Assembly (NCBI GenBank): GCA_026419785.1
Contig: JAODTK010005605.1
Span: 248,001-312,000 of the forward strand
Direction: 5' to 3'
Source of the DNA: Sclerodactyla briareus
Lineage: Eukaryota; Echinodermata; Holothuroidea; Dendrochirotida; Sclerodactylidae
DNA: 64,000 nucleotides
Position 1 is the stretch's first letter, and each line of letters begins with the position of its first letter. Position numbers and translations under genes: made by a program. A model generated the notes under the pieces. That model saw only the letters and a program-made list of their open reading frames with translations. It was not told the origin of the DNA and ran no database searches. Of the stretch, positions 1-14,000 are shown in pieces.

Positions 1-132
1 TATTATACACACTATTTTTGCGATCCCTGGTTGAGAAATCAGTGCGGGAATTTCCCGTGCACAATTATTTCTCTGCGGGATTCTGGCTGCGTATGCGGGA
101 ACCCCGCAATCCCGCGCCTTATCGCGAACCCT
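1..132. mobile_element. Terminus of a hAT-like element, cut by the window edge
   Basis: The segment is built from repeated GCGGGA/TCCCGC hexamers in both orientations. It ends at about 132 with a sequence whose reverse complement starts AGGGTTCGCGATAAG. AGGGTT-type termini followed by family-specific short subterminal repeats are typical of hAT-superfamily transposons. The other end lies outside the window, so neither the target duplication nor the element length can be tested. No transposase coding is visible. Confidence 0.4.
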
Positions 133-165
133 GCCTGGAACGCTTGTCTGGACGATGAGATGTTT

Positions 166-187
166 TAATAATAATAATAATAATAAT
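166..187. repeat. (TAA)n microsatellite
   Basis: An uninterrupted run of TAA trinucleotides, about seven copies. Confidence 0.9.
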
Positions 188-471
188 ATCAAATACTTTT
201 ATGCGCACAAATCCGCAAGAAGTGCTCATGGCGCACACAGAGCTCACAAACAACTAGAAATGTCGGTCGGGTAAACCGCCCATACTTATAGATCCCCGCA
301 TCTCTTATTCAAGAAATTTGGTGAACATGAACCGGACAATATTCGTGGAAAGAATGAACATTTAAAGACTTGTGAAGCGACAACGTGTACGAGTAAATGG
401 TGTCATGTCCATAAGGCCCTTGTTTATTTGTCTGAGGCAACCCCTATCGCCCCGGACAGTTCGTCCTTAAA

Positions 472-3370
472 TAAGCACATTTATTCAAGATTTGGTCTTT
501 AAAACCACATTGCCACCCGACAGAGTTCAAATCAGGTCAGAGGTCAAACAATGAAGGTCAACACTTATATCACCATGGTGACTATCCAAAGCCTTCGCAG
601 ATATTCAATTCTCTGATTATAGCCCAAAATCAGTTTTTTTGACACTACGTGACCTTCGAATGACCTTTAATGATATGACAGATATTATGAAAATTGTTAC
701 TCCCCATGTGATAACATCACTCCTGGGACATTTACATTCGATGAACACACCCAGTGCTATTGCCGAAAAAGTGAATAAATCAGTTTTTTACCACTAATGA
801 CCTTTAATGACCTTCAATGACAGATGGCGGTTTGTATGAAATTGTTACCTCCATGTGAATGCATCCACTCCTCGAGCATATGCATTCCATGAACACGCCT
901 AATGATATTGCGAAATAGCTATTAAATGAAACTTTTGACCCCTTGTAACTAACCAAGTAATCGGGGGGGGGGTGTCGATCGAAGCGGAGTTGTTTCCTCC
1001 CTCAATAAAGCACACCAAGCTCCATCACATATCCCGAACTAACCATTTCTATTTTTTTTTTGGCCCTAACCCTTAAATAAGCTAGTGTACAACCGATCCG
1101 ATCGTGAAGATCGGAATCGGCCGATTTTCCACCATAATCGGATCGGAATCGGAGATCGGAAAAAGTTTCCAGTGTAAAACCCGATTCGCCTATCCGAGCC
1201 TGCGCTGTTTGTGAGTTTGGCGTAGAAAATCAATTCCGGCTGTTTTCTAAAGAGCTAGCAATCAGTGAGTCCACTGAAAACGCAAAATAACTTGCGTTAT
1301 TTCTGTAATCGCTCAGGCCAGCAGCTGAGTAACTCCGCGCCTGACAATACGTAAACACATCAGTCAGTCGAGACACAGGCGACCTCAGAATACATTGATC
1401 TCGTTTCACACATATTCACGCTACAATTGCAACCGCAGCATAAGCACTATCAGCGTCTCTCTCTGCAAGGTCAACTTCAGAAATTAGGATTTTTCGTGCA
1501 TTTTTAGTTGTGATTTCTTCGCCCCTACAACACATACTGGGAAAATGTTTTTTAGTTTTCAAAATAGGACAGGTTCACAGCGGATCCCTACGTATGATAC
1601 ACTTGTCTGCTTTCACAGCCGGTATCACAGTAATCCCCACAGTTTGTATAAAAGTTTCAAATCCCAATATACTAAGACCGCGCGAGTCAAATCGGCGGGG
1701 CAGTCAAGGACCATACTTGCTGAGACTCAACGCAACAGTGTTTAGCACTAGACCTCCAGCTGTTCAGGTTAACCTAGCCATCAGATTGGTGCTCTGTATA
1801 TCATTTACGAATTCCATACAGCTCTGGCGGGATTGGTACCTGACACTGTAATGCATGTAAGACGATATGAAACGCTAGCGTACAAGTGGCGCTGGTTAAT
1901 CCTGGCTGGGCCGTACCACCACATCGCAAGCCGGTACGGATTCCGACGGCTGATAGTTAACGTTTTAACAATGTTTGGGGTTTTTTTTCCTGGCGGTTTC
2001 AAGTTGGGAAAGTTGTTAATAAAAAGTCCTACTTGTTCTACATATTTCCTTCGTCATTGGTGATATTGAACACAAACAGGAAAAATAATTAATGTTCCCA
2101 AACAGTTCCATTCTTATTCGAATAGGGTTTCCGGCCGTCTCGCTACACAGAACCTATGGGCTTGCCGTGTGTCGCTACCCGTGCATGATACAGCACATCA
2201 CAAAGATCGGACTCGGATCGGTAGACATTTTTGTAAAATCGGGGTTATGGCGGGATCGCCAGAAAACCCAGATCGTTCCTACTAAAATAAGCACATTTAA
2301 TTCAAGATCTGACTTTAAGCCACAGGTGACCACCCACACAAGGGGTCAAATTCAGGTCAGAGTCACACACAGGCAAGGTCAACAATTATATCACAATGGT
2401 GACCATCCAGCCAGCCTTCCGCAGATTTCAAGTCCTCTCTCCGATCTAGCCAAAGAAAACAGTTTTTACCCCTAAGTGTACTCCTCGAATCACCTTTTAA
2501 TTTTAATGAATGACAGTTTTTAATTACAATTGTTACTCTCGCATGTGATACATCCACTCCTAGCCTAGGAGCATTTTGCATGCTGATTACACACCCATGC
2601 CTATTGGCCGAAAAGTACTAAATCAGTTTTTGACCCCTAAGTGACGTTTAATGACCTTCAGTGACATGGCGGTTTTTATGAAAATTATTACACTCCATGT
2701 TGATGCATCCCTCCTAAAGCATATGCGCATTCAATGAACATGTCCATGTTTATTGCGAAAAAGGTATAAATTGAACTTTGACCCCTTTCACTTACCAAAG
2801 TAAGTGTCCGATCGAAGCGGGGTGTTTCTCTCCATAAAGCACAAAAGCTCTTCAAATATTCAAAAATAACCAGTTTTCTCTTTTTTTGCCCGTAACTCCG
2901 TACATAAGCACATTATTCAAGAATTTGACCTTTAACCACATGACCCCCGTCAGAGGTCAATTCAGGTCAGAGGTCCACACCCATGCAGGTCAACAATATA
3001 TCACAATGGTGACCATCCAGCCTTCGCAGATATTCATTCTCCGATTATAGCCAAAAAACAGTTTTTGACCCTAAGTGACCCCGGAATGCCTTAATGATAT
3101 GACAGTTTTTATGAGGTTTGTTACTCTCCATGTGATCAAATCACTCCTAGGGGCATTTTTGCATTCTGATGAACACACCCAGTGCTATTGCTGAAAAAGG
3201 ACTAGAATCAGTTTTTGCACCCTTAAGTGACCTTTAATGACCTCAATGACATGGCGGTTTTTGATGAAAATTGTTACACTCCCTGTAGCATGCATCCACT
3301 CGCCTAGAAGCATATTGCATTCTAATTAACATGTTCAATGTTATTGCAAAAAAGTATTAAAACTCACTGA
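472..3370 (+). repeat. ~615-bp degenerate tandem repeat, 2.7 units, interrupted by a transposon
   Basis: Three units each begin near ATAAGCACATT (about 472, 2287 and 2911). Each repeats the same order of blocks: a paired GGTCA region, a TCACAATGGTGACCATCCA block, then a block rich in AATGACCTTCAATGACA. Without the inserted element at 1083-2284, spacing is about 610-620 bp. The unit diverges by many small indels. A perfect AGGTCA-G-AGGTCA sits at 534-546. No coding potential is seen. Confidence 0.7.
1083..2284. mobile_element. Non-autonomous hAT-like DNA transposon, complete, with 8-bp TSD
   Basis: The element is about 1,202 bp and is bounded by identical 8-bp direct repeats AAATAAGC (1075-1082 and 2285-2292). 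The left end reads TAGTGTACAACCGATC; the reverse complement of the right end reads TAGTAGGAACGATC, an imperfect terminal inverted repeat. Both subterminal zones are dense in GATCGG/CGATCC hexamers (1090-1175 and about 2205-2265). Eight-base target duplications and subterminal repeats are hAT hallmarks. The interior encodes only short, unrelated open frames, so it is a deletion derivative or MITE. It sits inside the ~615-bp tandem repeat and interrupts it cleanly, so it inserted later. Confidence 0.8.
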
Positions 3371-4110
3371 TCAGGACAACTAATATGCCACATTAGTCCG
3401 CACAAATTTTACCCTCAGTGATCTTGATGCATTGAATAAATTTATCAGGACTGGTAGTAGGTCCTCTTCACAAAGTTTCGCAAAATCCCTAAAAGTTTGA
3501 GAAAATAATTGCATAATTATTCTAATTAATGCTAACGAATATGTAAATTAACCACACATAATGACCTTCAGTGATTTTCACAAAACGCAATTGAATAATT
3601 ATCGGGACTGTTAGAAGTCTACTCCCAAGTTTCGTGAGAATCCAACAAAGTTTTAAATTTGCCTAATTGCTAATTGGCCAACTATTATGCAATTAGTCAT
3701 AGCAAGATGACCTCCAGTGACCTCGGCCACATTCGGAAAATTCATTGGCACTATTTGGCCCTATCACCCCAAGTTTCATGAAAATCCACTGAAGTTTGAA
3801 ATATCCATTCATTATGCTATAATTAGGCAGGCTACTGGCCAAAGAATGCAAACTTGACCTCGGATGACCTGAATGTCTCCATGTTTTCTCGGCTTCCACA
3901 ACAACTACCCACAACCACCACATTTCGTGTATATCGACGAAACGTGAATTTTTGCGAAAAACCTTGCAAAATAGAGGGCAACAAATATACGATATAGCCC
4001 CTTTTTTTTTCGAACTTATCCAAGATTTTTACGCACTCGGACATGTTAACCAGTTTTGGTCAACTCGGAACATAAAATGATTAAAGAATTGAAGCGCAAC
4101 TAACGCATAA
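3371..4110 (+). repeat. Degenerate GACCT-rich interspersed repeat
   Basis: AT-rich sequence with recurring TGACCTCCAGTGACCT and CAAGTTTCATGAAAATCCA-like blocks. From about 4010 it shares the CGAACTCATCCGAGATT-type block found in the hairpin-ended family described at 4175-5068. No gene is seen. Confidence 0.5.
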
Positions 4111-4114
4111 AGTT

Positions 4115-5068
4115 CCCGGCGGCGGCGGCCAAAACCATAATATCCCCCGAACACTTACAGTGTTGCGGGGATATACGAGAAATGTGTCGGCGGGTAAACC
4201 GTCCTCGTGTATATCCCCACTTTTTGAGGCAATCATTGGAAGAAATATCTAACACCCCATAAAGAACCCCCCTTTTGGTCAGAAACCAGACAAACTTCAT
4301 CCCCCCCGTTTTTTTGTAATCCATGGGTGTTGATAGGCCACATGATTCTGCGAATTTTGACCATGATGGCCTTTGAAATGACTTCTACTTTGGGTGAGGA
4401 ACAACTGTACCCCCATCCCAAGTTTCCGTTCAATGTGACAAAATTTTGGAAAATCGCTAAATTTTTTTGCAAGTGTGACCTCCGATGACTTGAAATGACA
4501 TCCACATTTTTTGGATTCAACTATATTTCGTTCCCACCAAGTTTCAATCAAATCTACAATTTTGGAAAATCGCATAAAATTTCCACAAATTTGACCTTTA
4601 TGACCTTGAAATGACCTCCACATTTTTCTCGGGATCAGCTATAATCCCTACCCACCAAGTTCGTTCAATCTACTACTTGAAAAATTCGCGAAAATTATGC
4701 AAATGAGCGGCCCCCAGCATTGAGCGATGCCCACTGGTGTTCCGAACTCAACTCCGAGATTTCACTAGGGCGGGACATATTGTACCAAGTTTCAGATCAA
4801 TCGGATAAATCGTAAGAGTTATTGCGCTAAACGGAATCTTCCAATCGTGGAAGTTATGCAGATTACGGACCCCCCGTTCATGTGCGACGCCCACTTTCGA
4901 ACTCATCTGAGATTTCACTAAGGCGGACATGTGTGCCAGTTTCGGCTCAAACGGACAAAGTGTTTGAGAGTTATTGCGCAAACATGAAACCGCGGCGCGG
5001 ATGCGACGCGGCGGCGGAGCAGCGGAAGCCAAAACCGATGAATATCCCCGAAGGGGGATATAATTACT
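4115..5068 (+). repeat. Hairpin-ended GGC repeat family, copy 1 (with the tail of an adjacent copy)
   Basis: The segment opens with the tail of a preceding copy: a GGC tract followed by a hairpin at 4140-4174 (ATATCCCC paired with GGGGATAT, inner arms AACACT/AGTGTT, loop TAC). A new copy starts at about 4189 with the short palindrome GGCGGGTAAACCG. It carries the shared block GAACTCATCTGAGATTTCACT (about 4900) and ends in another GCG/GGC tract plus an ATATCCCC...GGGGATAT hairpin at about 5042-5063. The same head-body-tail order occurs at 42241-42875 and 60491-60876. It has no open frame of note and looks like a non-autonomous mobile repeat of uncertain class. Confidence 0.6.
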
Positions 5069-5083
5069 TACAATAAACAATCT

Positions 5084-5362
5084 ATGGCTGCACACAGAGC
5101 TCAAAAAAAAATTCATAACCCTTATGTCCAAAATAATCCAACAGGCAGAATTAAACATGATCACAAAGGCACTTCCATGAGGTATGTCTTCAATCTATTT
5201 AATTTCAAAACTATCACAGTGAAGAATATGGGGGACGTAGTTCTCAGGGAGTTTGTCCACAAATCGGGGAGAATTAATCTGTCCCCGCACGAATGGCGGC
5301 GACTTCGGCTCAGCCAAGAAGAACTTTCGAGGCAGATCTCAGCCCCAGAACGAGAGGGTTGA
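5084..5362 (+). CDS. Small open frame with weak PC4/SUB1-like C-terminal half
   Basis: A 92-codon open frame starts at ATG 5084. Its second half (about residues 45-80) reads ITVKNMGDVVLREF, then SGRINLSPHEWRRL. This resembles the end of the PC4 (SUB1) single-stranded-DNA-binding domain, where a VxIREF-type strand is followed by a (K)GISLxPEQWxxL turn and helix. The first half has no recognisable domain and the usual PC4 linker is shorter here. No upstream exon, promoter or poly(A) signal was identified, and it lies directly next to a repeat tail. It could be a remnant of a mobile-element protein carrying a PC4-like domain, a real exon, or chance. The start is simply the first ATG. Confidence 0.3.
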   Translation: MAAHRAQKKIHNPYVQNNPTGRIKHDHKGTSMRYVFNLFNFKTITVKNMGDVVLREFVHKSGRINLSPHEWRRLRLSQEELSRQISAPEREG

Positions 5363-6403
<1,041 letters not shown>

Positions 6404-6742
6404 TTACATTGTGAGGTGTTGAGACTCACCTAGTCAAGAAACTGCAAATAATGCAATCAATGCCAAGGATTTGAAAATGAAACCCCACATTCATGGTAGG
6501 TTCTAATTGACCGGAATTGTATTATATTCCTTGAATGTCATGAACAATAGAGCCCAGGAGGTAGACCTGTAGTGTCCCACAATGGAACTTGGCACTGTGA
6601 ATGGCAGTAAGACCTTGGTACTTTTTTTTGAATTTCCGTGAATGAATTGTTGGAAAAATTGTATTGTTGCTTTGATTGGACCATTGTTGTGTACCAGATT
6701 AGAGAGACTCCATCTCGTCCCAGCAAATCAGAGTCTAAGACT

Positions 6743-6820
6743 AGGTCATCACCATCCGAGTTTGAGACAGAGTCATCACCATCCGAGTTTGAGACAGAGT
6801 CATCACCATCCGAGTCAAGT
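6743..6820 (+). repeat. 27-bp short tandem repeat, about 3 copies
   Basis: The unit TCATCACCATCCGAGTTTGA plus GACAGAG repeats nearly perfectly. As 27 is a multiple of three, it keeps a frame open (SSPSEFETE repeats, 6638-6916). No splice or homology support for coding was found, so it is listed only as a repeat. Confidence 0.7.
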
Positions 6821-6916
6821 CCGTCTTTGTGTTTCTCAGTCCCGAGAGTCCCTATTACAACTTGGCATTTAAGAAGAAATATAATTCATCAGGTTCAAAA
6901 CAGCAAGCTATTGTAG

Positions 6917-7925
6917 TTAGCTTTTGCATCGTCCCCCACAATTGCCACGAACAGAGTATATTGTTTTCGTTTCATTCAGTTGTTTTTCCACAATGAAGTT
7001 TAACAATAACGAGATAATACTGAAGAATACAAATGTGGAAGGAAGTGCAATAGAAACCCTGGTGGGCTTATCAAGAAGCAGTCCACTCCAAGTACACAAA
7101 CAAGTATACCAAAAGAATGTTTATTTGCAAAAAAAACAATAACAATCAACAATATTCTATTCTACCCCACCCCCCTCTCCACCCCCTACCCCCCACAAGT
7201 TTTAAAGTGGAACAATCATGGAGGAAGCTCGTAACAATAGCAAGGAACGGTGATTAGCGATGCAGGCATTGCCAAAACTAATAGAATGTGAATGCCCCCA
7301 AAAACAAACCATATGAACTCACCTGATCTGCCCCACCTCCCACTCACACCGTTTGTGGACTCTAGGACCATTATATTGTTGCAGTCAGCAGTTAACACAG
7401 TATTTGTTCATTGCATTTCATCAAGAACATGACCAGTTCCATCGTCTTACAGATAGGCGAGGCACGGTATAGTCTCATGAGGATGCCACCTTTGCTGACA
7501 ACAACACAGTCAGTCAGTCAAACAAACTATTGGTCAACTTCAAATTTGAAATGAGCGTATTCTTATGACGTTGACGAACAAGTACTGGTCTTGAAACATA
7601 TATATGAAAGAAACAAGATTTCGTGGGAAATTATGTATTTCATAGTGAAGTAGCAAAGGGAAATTAAACTGGTATTGAATTCAGGAAAAAAGCATTCATA
7701 CATACTATATCTGTCTGATAACTAGTTGAATAATGCAAATTTTCAAAAATACTAGTATATATACTGTAATATGTTGATGGTATGCCTAGGAGTGTAATCT
7801 TCAAGAGCAAGTGGCAACGCTGTCCTTGAATGATGGGAATTAATGCAAAATTGCCACCTCCAATTTGTTTTCACTTCATTGGTTTTTGTTAGTCAAACTT
7901 TTTGGTTATTTTTGTCTCTCTACAG
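6917..7925. other. Presumed Unkempt intron or upstream region; no gene recognised
   Basis: AT-rich sequence with no recognised repeat family apart from C-rich runs at about 7160-7195. It ends in a polypyrimidine tract and the acceptor TCTCTACAG of the exon at 7926. I searched by eye for CCCH (C-x8-C-x5-C-x3-H) blocks here and upstream and found none. Confidence 0.4.
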
Positions 7926-8028
7926 AGGAGATGAGCTCACAGAGGATTTCACTCAAGAGTTAGGAAATTTAGCCATTTCATCAGCAGCAAAAGCGGGTCA
8001 CAATGCTGCAAATGCAGTGTACAACAAC
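7926..8028 (+). CDS. UNK: Unkempt candidate exon A
   Basis: Acceptor TCTCTACAG ends at 7925; donor AAC|GTAGGA follows 8028. The frame reads GDELTEDFTQELGNLAISSA and on to VYNN, starting with one base of a split codon and ending in phase 0, which fits the phase-0 start of the next exon. I see no direct match to the vertebrate protein here, so the call rests on good splice sites, an open acidic/alanine-rich frame and phase agreement. If splicing is skipped, the frame ends at TAA 8047. Confidence 0.5.
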
Positions 8029-11000
8029 GTAGGACAAGCAATGTATTAATTACTCTGGTTTAGAAACAATTCGAGCCAACAACACTGGCTTGGCCAGGAT
8101 TCCCGGGTGGGAAGGGCCGACACTCAACTGTTCCAGCCACTGGTTAGTGATGTTTATATGTAAAAACAGGGCCGGCAAACTATAACCACCGCCATGATCC
8201 TTTTAGATTCCGCTGTTATCATCTGCTAACCAGCAAATCACTCTTTTCAACCTCTGAGATCAGAGTAGTTGGAACTAATTAAATACTTTGCTTGAAACAA
8301 CGACGATCGCGGAACACACAGGACTAGCGGTTCAACCAGGGGCTGAGAATTTTCCCACCAATGGGGCCACAGAGGTTGGATGGATTTTCTCACTGATCAG
8401 GAGCCAATTTATCCCCTACCCAACCTCATTATGGTACCCAATAAATTATTTGGCGGCCCATTCAAATCATCAAATTAACCACATGGCTTTTTGAGCACAT
8501 CATGTCTTGACAACAAAAAGTGGGGCTTCACTCCACCGTTCACCTTGTAACACCTCCGTCGCTACAGTTTGAAAATTGGTATTGTCTCATTCTAACCATA
8601 AAAGCTTTGTATTCATGGAAATTGATAAACTTCTTTGAGAGTGATATTATTATATAGCGCACATAAAAGTAGTGCCCCACTCCTATGTTGTGCTGAAGAA
8701 ATGAAACACAACAAATTTGTATCAATGTAGTAACTTGCTACAAATGTTTAGCTTCATTGATACACCAAAATGTTTGAATGAGAGGCCATATTTCATCTCC
8801 ATCAACGCACTGCCACCGAGCCTCTTGTAGGAGGTCGATATAACAATAGAATACAAGACCCGATGACCTAGAGCACAATATTGTAGCACCCAAATCAATA
8901 GGTATTGGCGACGAAATTGCGATTGTATCATGAAACCTGCAGTACAAACTAATGGAACAGCTGAAACTATTGTAAGATTTTCACAATGATAATTCCATTA
9001 GTGCCAAGGATGACAGAGAAACCTTCCGAAGCGAACTGTTTTAAAACTTGCATTAACCAGTTAACTTTCTGAACATTGTGTTCTCAAAGTTTTGGGGGAC
9101 CTTAACGTGCCATTATGACCTTAGAAAACACCAGGCACTCTCACCACTGGTTGTACCCAACAACTACTACATACTGATCATCTCAATAGTCATCTCATCG
9201 GGGAATGTTCATCCCTCTTTCTCCTCCAATCTTCCCAGAGAACTTATGCTGCATTCCATTCGTGCTAGTAACCATTGTCACAACAGAAAATAGCATTTTG
9301 CTCATAACTTGTGATTATCAGTCATGAGCTGTGAGGTAATATATCTGCAAGTAATCCAAAAAAAATGCTGAATATTTGAAGGCATATAAAGAACATCTCA
9401 TGTACAAATACAAAAATCAGGTCAATGTTCTTGAAGATGGGAACATTTCAACAAGAATTATCTCTCTTGCAACTTATTCCTTAGAAAACACAAAATTTCA
9501 GCAACAAAAACTTGTTAACAGAACATTGGCAATCGAGGGCTTATTAATGTAAGCATTACACACTGCAGTAACGTTTACCGAGACGTTCAAAATATGCCGT
9601 AAGAGTGTGTATTCGGACATTATTCTCATTGGTATTGATTAATATGATTATAGGAAATCACAGTGAAATTAGAGGTCCTACATTTTCATGTCTCAATAAT
9701 ACAGGAATATTTTTTTAATTTTGTTGGGGCCGCCATCTTCAATTTCCCATTTTCATGAGTGGGAAAGTAGATGATTACGGACGGTATTAACAAATTAAAT
9801 GGAACACAACATAATGTGAATGCTCTTTCTTTTGTTACTTCTCTTACTACAGATAGGGCTGTTGGCAAGTAGTGAGAACCAGCATTTTCAAGTTCCTCCA
9901 ATGTTCAATCCGGGGGTGATAGCCAAACCACGCTCAAATAGCCAGTCAAGCAGTTACTCATCCGAGGGCTCTCATTTAAATTCATCTTTTCAAAAACCTA
10001 TCACAACTTCCGAGCATCACATGAACGATAATGCGGTAAGTGGTCACTTTATTACATTCCCCTTGTTTCACAGCAACAGATCATAGATGATACACTAGAT
10101 CTAAAAAACGTATACACAATTGAAAATAGAAGGAAATATTAAACTCAATGTGTTCCAATGCCTGCCCCTCAGAGCATGCTTTGGGCAAAACACATGGACT
10201 AGCGGAAAATGGCTTAGCAATGATGAATGGCTCTTGAAGATAAAGAAAGGTGAACCCAAGATTTCAATTCAGGGTCGACCAGTTATTGGGTCTCCTCGCT
10301 TGGACTAAACAGAAACAGCTGGCATTCTGGTTGAAAATTTAGGCAGCTGATGAGATAAACCCATTCACCAGAAGAAACAGACCTTGGTTTTTCTGATTTT
10401 TCCTGATTATGCATGAACAACACCGCTTTGGTAATTTTGGTGTCTCAAAGCAAAAATTACTTGATTGCTTGTCCAAAATTTCTTGGTTGTTTGTCATGAC
10501 CATGCCACCTATTATTACTTAATGAATTGAGTTTGTGGATGGCCTACTGCAATCTGGATAGCTCCATCCTAATTTAAACTATACTTGTCTGCCTTGAGAT
10601 CATGTAACTTCAAGGAATGATACCGAAATTTGCCCTCATTCAAATAACTTCCCTGTGGTAATAACCTATTCTACAGAGGCTACTGAACCAGTTCAACAGT
10701 TCCTTCCAAAAATCCACAGGTGCTTTTAAGCAAAAGGGATAAATAAAGGCCTAGTTCTCTTGTTGCCAGAGTAATCTCAAAAGAGTATTGCAGGGAATAT
10801 TTGAGTATCATGCAGAAGGTGAATTTCAAACTTGGGGAGACTCTACCAGCACTGGCAAGTCTTGTTGTCCTGAGACTATCTATGCATTTTATTAAATTCC
10901 ATTCAGCCTTATTTCTTGTCCTCCTTTCCAGCCATGAATCTACCCATACTGTAGTAATCTATTGTATTGACTGATATAAGAAACAACAATCGAAAGAAAA

Positions 11001-14000
11001 ATCTGATGCAACTATTGTATCACCTGTAGGTTGAAATTGGTAATTTCGTGGAATAGGCCCCTGTGGCGAAACGAGGACTACATCTGTTACATCTGGCCAG
11101 CATTTTTGAAAATTCGCAAACTGGTCACCATTTTCTCCAAAATAGGAATGATTTGAGTGCTGTGGTTTTGACTGAAGTTCTTCGCGTTATGAGTATCGAA
11201 CATGGGCATTAATTTCAATATCATTGATACTTATTCCTTGAATATCCAATGCTGAATGTAAACTTGAATGCTACACATCCTAATTCCCTTGTTTGTCCCT
11301 TAGAAAAAAAAAGCTCTAGTATTCCATTTAATATTTTGGTTTTCTGTTGGGCAACCACTCGGTGGTCCAGAATATCAGACAACTGTAAAAATCAGGCCAA
11401 GAGGAAGGTATGCTTCTTTGTAGATATAGCCCTCACCTAGTGAAGCATGGTAAACAGATCGGAATAGAAAGAAAAATGTGAACGTTTATAGCGAGTTTAT
11501 ATTAAGAGCCTATTAACAACACAAATGGGGCAGGTGATATGTATTACATGCTATATACCGCAATTCGGGTTGTGATGTTGTCAGTGGTAAAGTTCAGGTG
11601 ATAGACAATGTTGGGTACGTACATTAGGCCTATGTAGTCAGAGCCCACTTTGTAATATGTGTATATCAATAACACTAGGCCCCAATGATAATCTATCGTA
11701 GATGTGTGTGTGTCCTTCCTTTTAACACACATTTGGGATTTTGTGTGTGCTACATAGGAGGGATGCGGCCCTCCAGGCCCTAATTGAATTCTTTTCACTT
11801 CAATATCCACAGAATTCGTTATTTTCCCATGGATCAAGTCTAGGTCACCTTGTGATACCCACGAACTCCGGCCAACCGCAGGGAGCTACATATGGTGGGG
11901 TGAACATGGCATGTCTGCGACAGCTATGCCGTTCTATCCAACACACGATACCGTAGAATCTGTCATAGGTAAGATGAGTACTCCTTCGCTGTCCGAACAT
12001 TATTTTAACACCAACAGAATGGTCTATGGGTAGGGGCAGGCTGGCAGCAGCTGGTGGGCTTTGTTTGCCTTTTTTTGGGACTCATGACAGACCTTGGGTT
12101 GGGGACCCCAGTCGATAGAATTATAACAAGTGGAGCTCGAAGTAGGGCAGTAACCCGGAAACGGGTCCGGTTCCCACTCGGTATTTGTGACGGGTAAGAG
12201 GGCGGTGTGATAATGTGGCACCTGAGAAGTGTTTTAGCCAGAAATTGTGAAGAGACCACACCAACCAGTGACGTAGCACTGTGCTTATAAATAGTCTGGC
12301 AGTGGCTGTTGAGGCCTGTGATTCAGCATATATTCCCACAATTCATATGTAGGCAGCCAACCCTAGGCTGGCCTGGGGGCTGGATTATCTCTCTTCCCAT
12401 TATAGAGGCGAGGTCAATCCACTGACATGAACAGTTATATCGTATCATTCTAATAGAAGCTAATGCACTCATAAAAGCTCACCTGCCTTCTACCAACTTT
12501 GTGATTCCTGTGTCTATATAGAAGCCATTGGGAAAAATAAGACTAAAAGTCTAAAACAAATTGAGTGACAATTTTAAGTTTCTTGCAGATAGCTTAACAC
12601 TCCAATAGGCATTTTCATGTTGTAAGTGCGCATACTCACCACTAAATAGCTTGGGGGTATAGACGAGATTCTCCCCATAGCTCTGTCATTATGGCCTATC
12701 TGTATTTAAACTGTCACCACTTTCATGAGAATGCAAGCAACTCATCGGACCTTTCCAGATGTTGTCAGGGAAAATCTGTTTTGTGCTGGTTGGATTTTGT
12801 AGTTTCTGTCAGCGGAGTTTTTGAAAGATTTCGTTTTGCACACTGTACGTGCATCGTCGAGCATTCCAATTTTCCTCCTATGACCTTTGACACAATAGCA
12901 TTATTGTCTCCACCGAGTGGTTGGCACAATTGGTAGAGCGTCAGCCCTCCACCCGGGAGACCGGGGGTTCGATTCCCGGTCTGGTCATACCAAGACTTCA
13001 AAATGGATTCTGTTGCCTTCTCGCTGGGCGCTCAGCACAAGGGATTTGGAGCAGGGACAAACGAGGGTAGGCAATTTGCAAGTTGCCGTGTGCCTGTGAT
13101 TACCCCCACCCCACAGTCAAGGTGCTGCCAACGATGAATTTCCTTATTCTGTGTACCTGGTGAAGGATTCACAGCTGACAATAAGGTGCAGTATCCAGGT
13201 CTGTACCCTGCTGGGCCTGAATAGAAACGATCCTCTGGTGGGCCAAAAAAAAAAAAAAAAAATCTCAATAACCGAAACCGTGACAGGCCTATTGGAGAAT
13301 ACTGTAGCATGTTACCATAGCAGTACAGCCATTGTTGGAGGACATGATGCATTCACAATACTGACTGCCTAATTGCATTAAAGGCTAATGGTCATGTAAC
13401 TGATTTGTTTTAAGCTAGCACAGGTGAAAAGAGGACATATAAAACCCACACGCCAAATTATAGGTTCTACCATGTTGCTTTGTTGAGATATTTTAATTCA
13501 CTCTTGAGAATTTTTTAGGAATCTATGACATCACCAGGGTGGAACGATGCAAAGGCTGCGCATGGACCCTACACAGTAATGTCTTTGCATTCTTGCGCCA
13601 TGATTACAGAAAGACGGAGAAGGATATTCACTTAGAAATAAATGAAATATTCCTCAATATTTTGTGAACAATTTTGTAGGTTCTTATTTGGAACCCATCT
13701 ATAGTTTGTTTGATGCAAGAATCCGAAGGTACATGTTTTACATTGACTTTGTATTGACTTTGTATTAGAGAGGATCCTGCAGTTCCCCCTGTGATGTCAC
13801 AAGGAAAATTTTCTGAATAGCTGATTGTGCCGTATCGATACTCTCGAATCGGCTGAGTTCGGCGTGGAGTTTTGGCTGCCATATGTTATACATAGAAAAG
13901 TACCAAAAGTCCAGTCATAATTACATGACTGTTGGCCTTTAATATCATCTTTGCCGAGATTCCACAGGGTTCAACCGTTCATAACATCCACTAATAAAAT

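Noticed and set aside
12922..12990. A tRNA gene
   Set aside because: Box A and box B and the T-arm are good, but the anticodon arm does not pair and the acceptor ends do not match. The A-tailed body marks it as a SINE.
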